DNA from: Pedobacter cryoconitis
Lineage (GTDB): Bacteria; Bacteroidota; Bacteroidia; Sphingobacteriales; Sphingobacteriaceae
DNA: 64,000 bases
Assembly: GCF_014200605.1 (NCBI RefSeq)
Contig: NZ_JACHCE010000001.1
Span: forward strand, 1,404,702-1,468,701
Reading direction: 5' to 3'
Below, one piece after another: positions 63,613-64,000 of this stretch (position 1 is its first letter; each line of letters begins with the position of its first letter). The notes beneath the pieces were generated by a model. That model was given only the letters and a program-made list of their open reading frames with translations, had not been told where the DNA came from and did not search any database. The translations under genes were made by a program, and so were the position numbers.

Positions 63613-63899
63613 TATCGATAAGATAGAGGATTATTACATAAACGGGTCAGCTGTTTTTTAGTCTCATCTTGTATTGATTCTACCGTAATCATGTTAGGGG
63701 AGTTGACGCTTAATATTTCATAATAAGTCATTATAGTCCCAGATCTATTTAAATTTTTGACAGCAATACCCAATGTTTTTTCTGAGACCTTATTAAATTT
63801 TCCAAAAAAACTTAGCTCTCTTATATATGTGCTACTCCGTAAATATTTATCTGGCCTGTTATTGAATTTATTCAGGTGGGGATATCCATTCAGTTTTGA
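63612..63899 (-). pseudogene. Open frame of unrecognised gene, no start codon
   Basis: The frame is open for about 95 codons to TAA 63612-63614 (GYPHLNKFNNRPDKY near the start; ESIQDETKKQLTRLCNN at the end) but is preceded by TGA at 63900 and has no early ATG. It overlaps the next gene's start. Either a 5'-truncated gene or one with a frameshift. Bases 63900-64000 hold no clear gene. Confidence 0.4.
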
Positions 63900-64000
63900 T
63901 CAAACTGTAACCCTCCCTTTTTTCGAACCGGTTTAGGAGGCGAGAATTCAAATTTATATATTATTTTTCATCTCTCAGCATGGAGTCAGCTCCGTAGGGG

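Noticed and set aside
63612..63899. Rhs/toxin C-terminus suggested by the start of the reading frame.
   Set aside because: No Rhs core signature is visible and the frame has no start codon, so no family can be supported.

Overview
The window looks like chromosomal DNA of a Bacteroidota bacterium, most likely Sphingobacteriaceae (Pedobacter-like). Reasons: a SusD C-terminus beside a GH78 rhamnosidase, an ECF sigma/FecR pair with a DUF4974-type C-terminus, DUF6266 proteins, a CarboxypepD_reg-type TonB receptor, AT-rich spacers and few Shine-Dalgarno sites. No tRNA or rRNA gene is visible.

Layout. 1-4.2 kb: end of a polysaccharide utilisation locus (SusD, alpha-L-rhamnosidase, GntR regulator). 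4.2-8.6 kb: export and iron-type cluster (DHA2 efflux pump, siderophore-interacting flavoprotein, AraC regulator, second flavoprotein) with one 90-bp control element present twice. 8.6-10.7 kb: FecR, ECF sigma factor and a small secreted protein. 10.9-21.2 kb: a tight nine-gene operon, the most striking object here. It encodes a short DUF3892-like leader protein, a vWA-like lipoprotein, a membrane protein, a tubulin/FtsZ-like GTPase, a 1154-aa actin/Hsp70-fold protein, a membrane-anchored coiled-coil protein, a MotA/TolQ-like channel with a long coiled coil, a MotB/OmpA-like partner and a lipoprotein cut by an IS3 element. A degenerate copy of the operon start lies just beyond the IS. 22.8-28.5 kb: double-glycine-leader export cassette (439-aa precursor, possible immunity protein, peptidase-ABC transporter, HlyD adaptor) bounded by ends of the same IS. 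28.5-31.3 kb: IS110-family element with a structured upstream region, directly abutting an IS407-like IS3 element. 31.5-36.8 kb: a 1367-aa macro-LRR-ROC/COR-TIR protein with an upstream HNH protein, a strong candidate immune module.

37-46.5 kb: mostly ordinary genes (DUF3892, AhpD-like, TonB receptor, DoxX, MocR regulator, NUDIX, DUF72). 46.5-50.2 kb: a small accessory block with two DUF6266-type genes, each preceded by an array of 10-bp phased repeats, then a membrane protein overlapping a cysteine peptidase gene (lysis-pair-like). 50.2-58.5 kb: desaturase pseudogene, Hsp20, AraC regulator, methyltransferase, DNA ligase D, exonuclease III, DUF3606 and a DnaE2 remnant. 58.6-64 kb: decayed and duplicated accessory genes, including a zinc-peptidase lipoprotein interrupted by an in-frame stop, a 705-bp tandem duplication of small secreted proteins, and IS fragments.

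How they may work together. The 10.9-21.2 kb operon combines two cytoskeletal NTPases with a proton-channel-type inner membrane motor and envelope lipoproteins. It partly matches the FtsZ-like/vWA/OmpA gene neighbourhood predicted by Makarova and Koonin (2010) to remodel membranes, but here it carries an actin-fold ATPase and a MotA-like subunit. A near-identical 16-bp palindrome precedes its leader gene and the DUF3892 gene beside the ROCO-TIR module, hinting at common control. Antiviral or inter-bacterial roles are inference; nothing in the sequence proves them.
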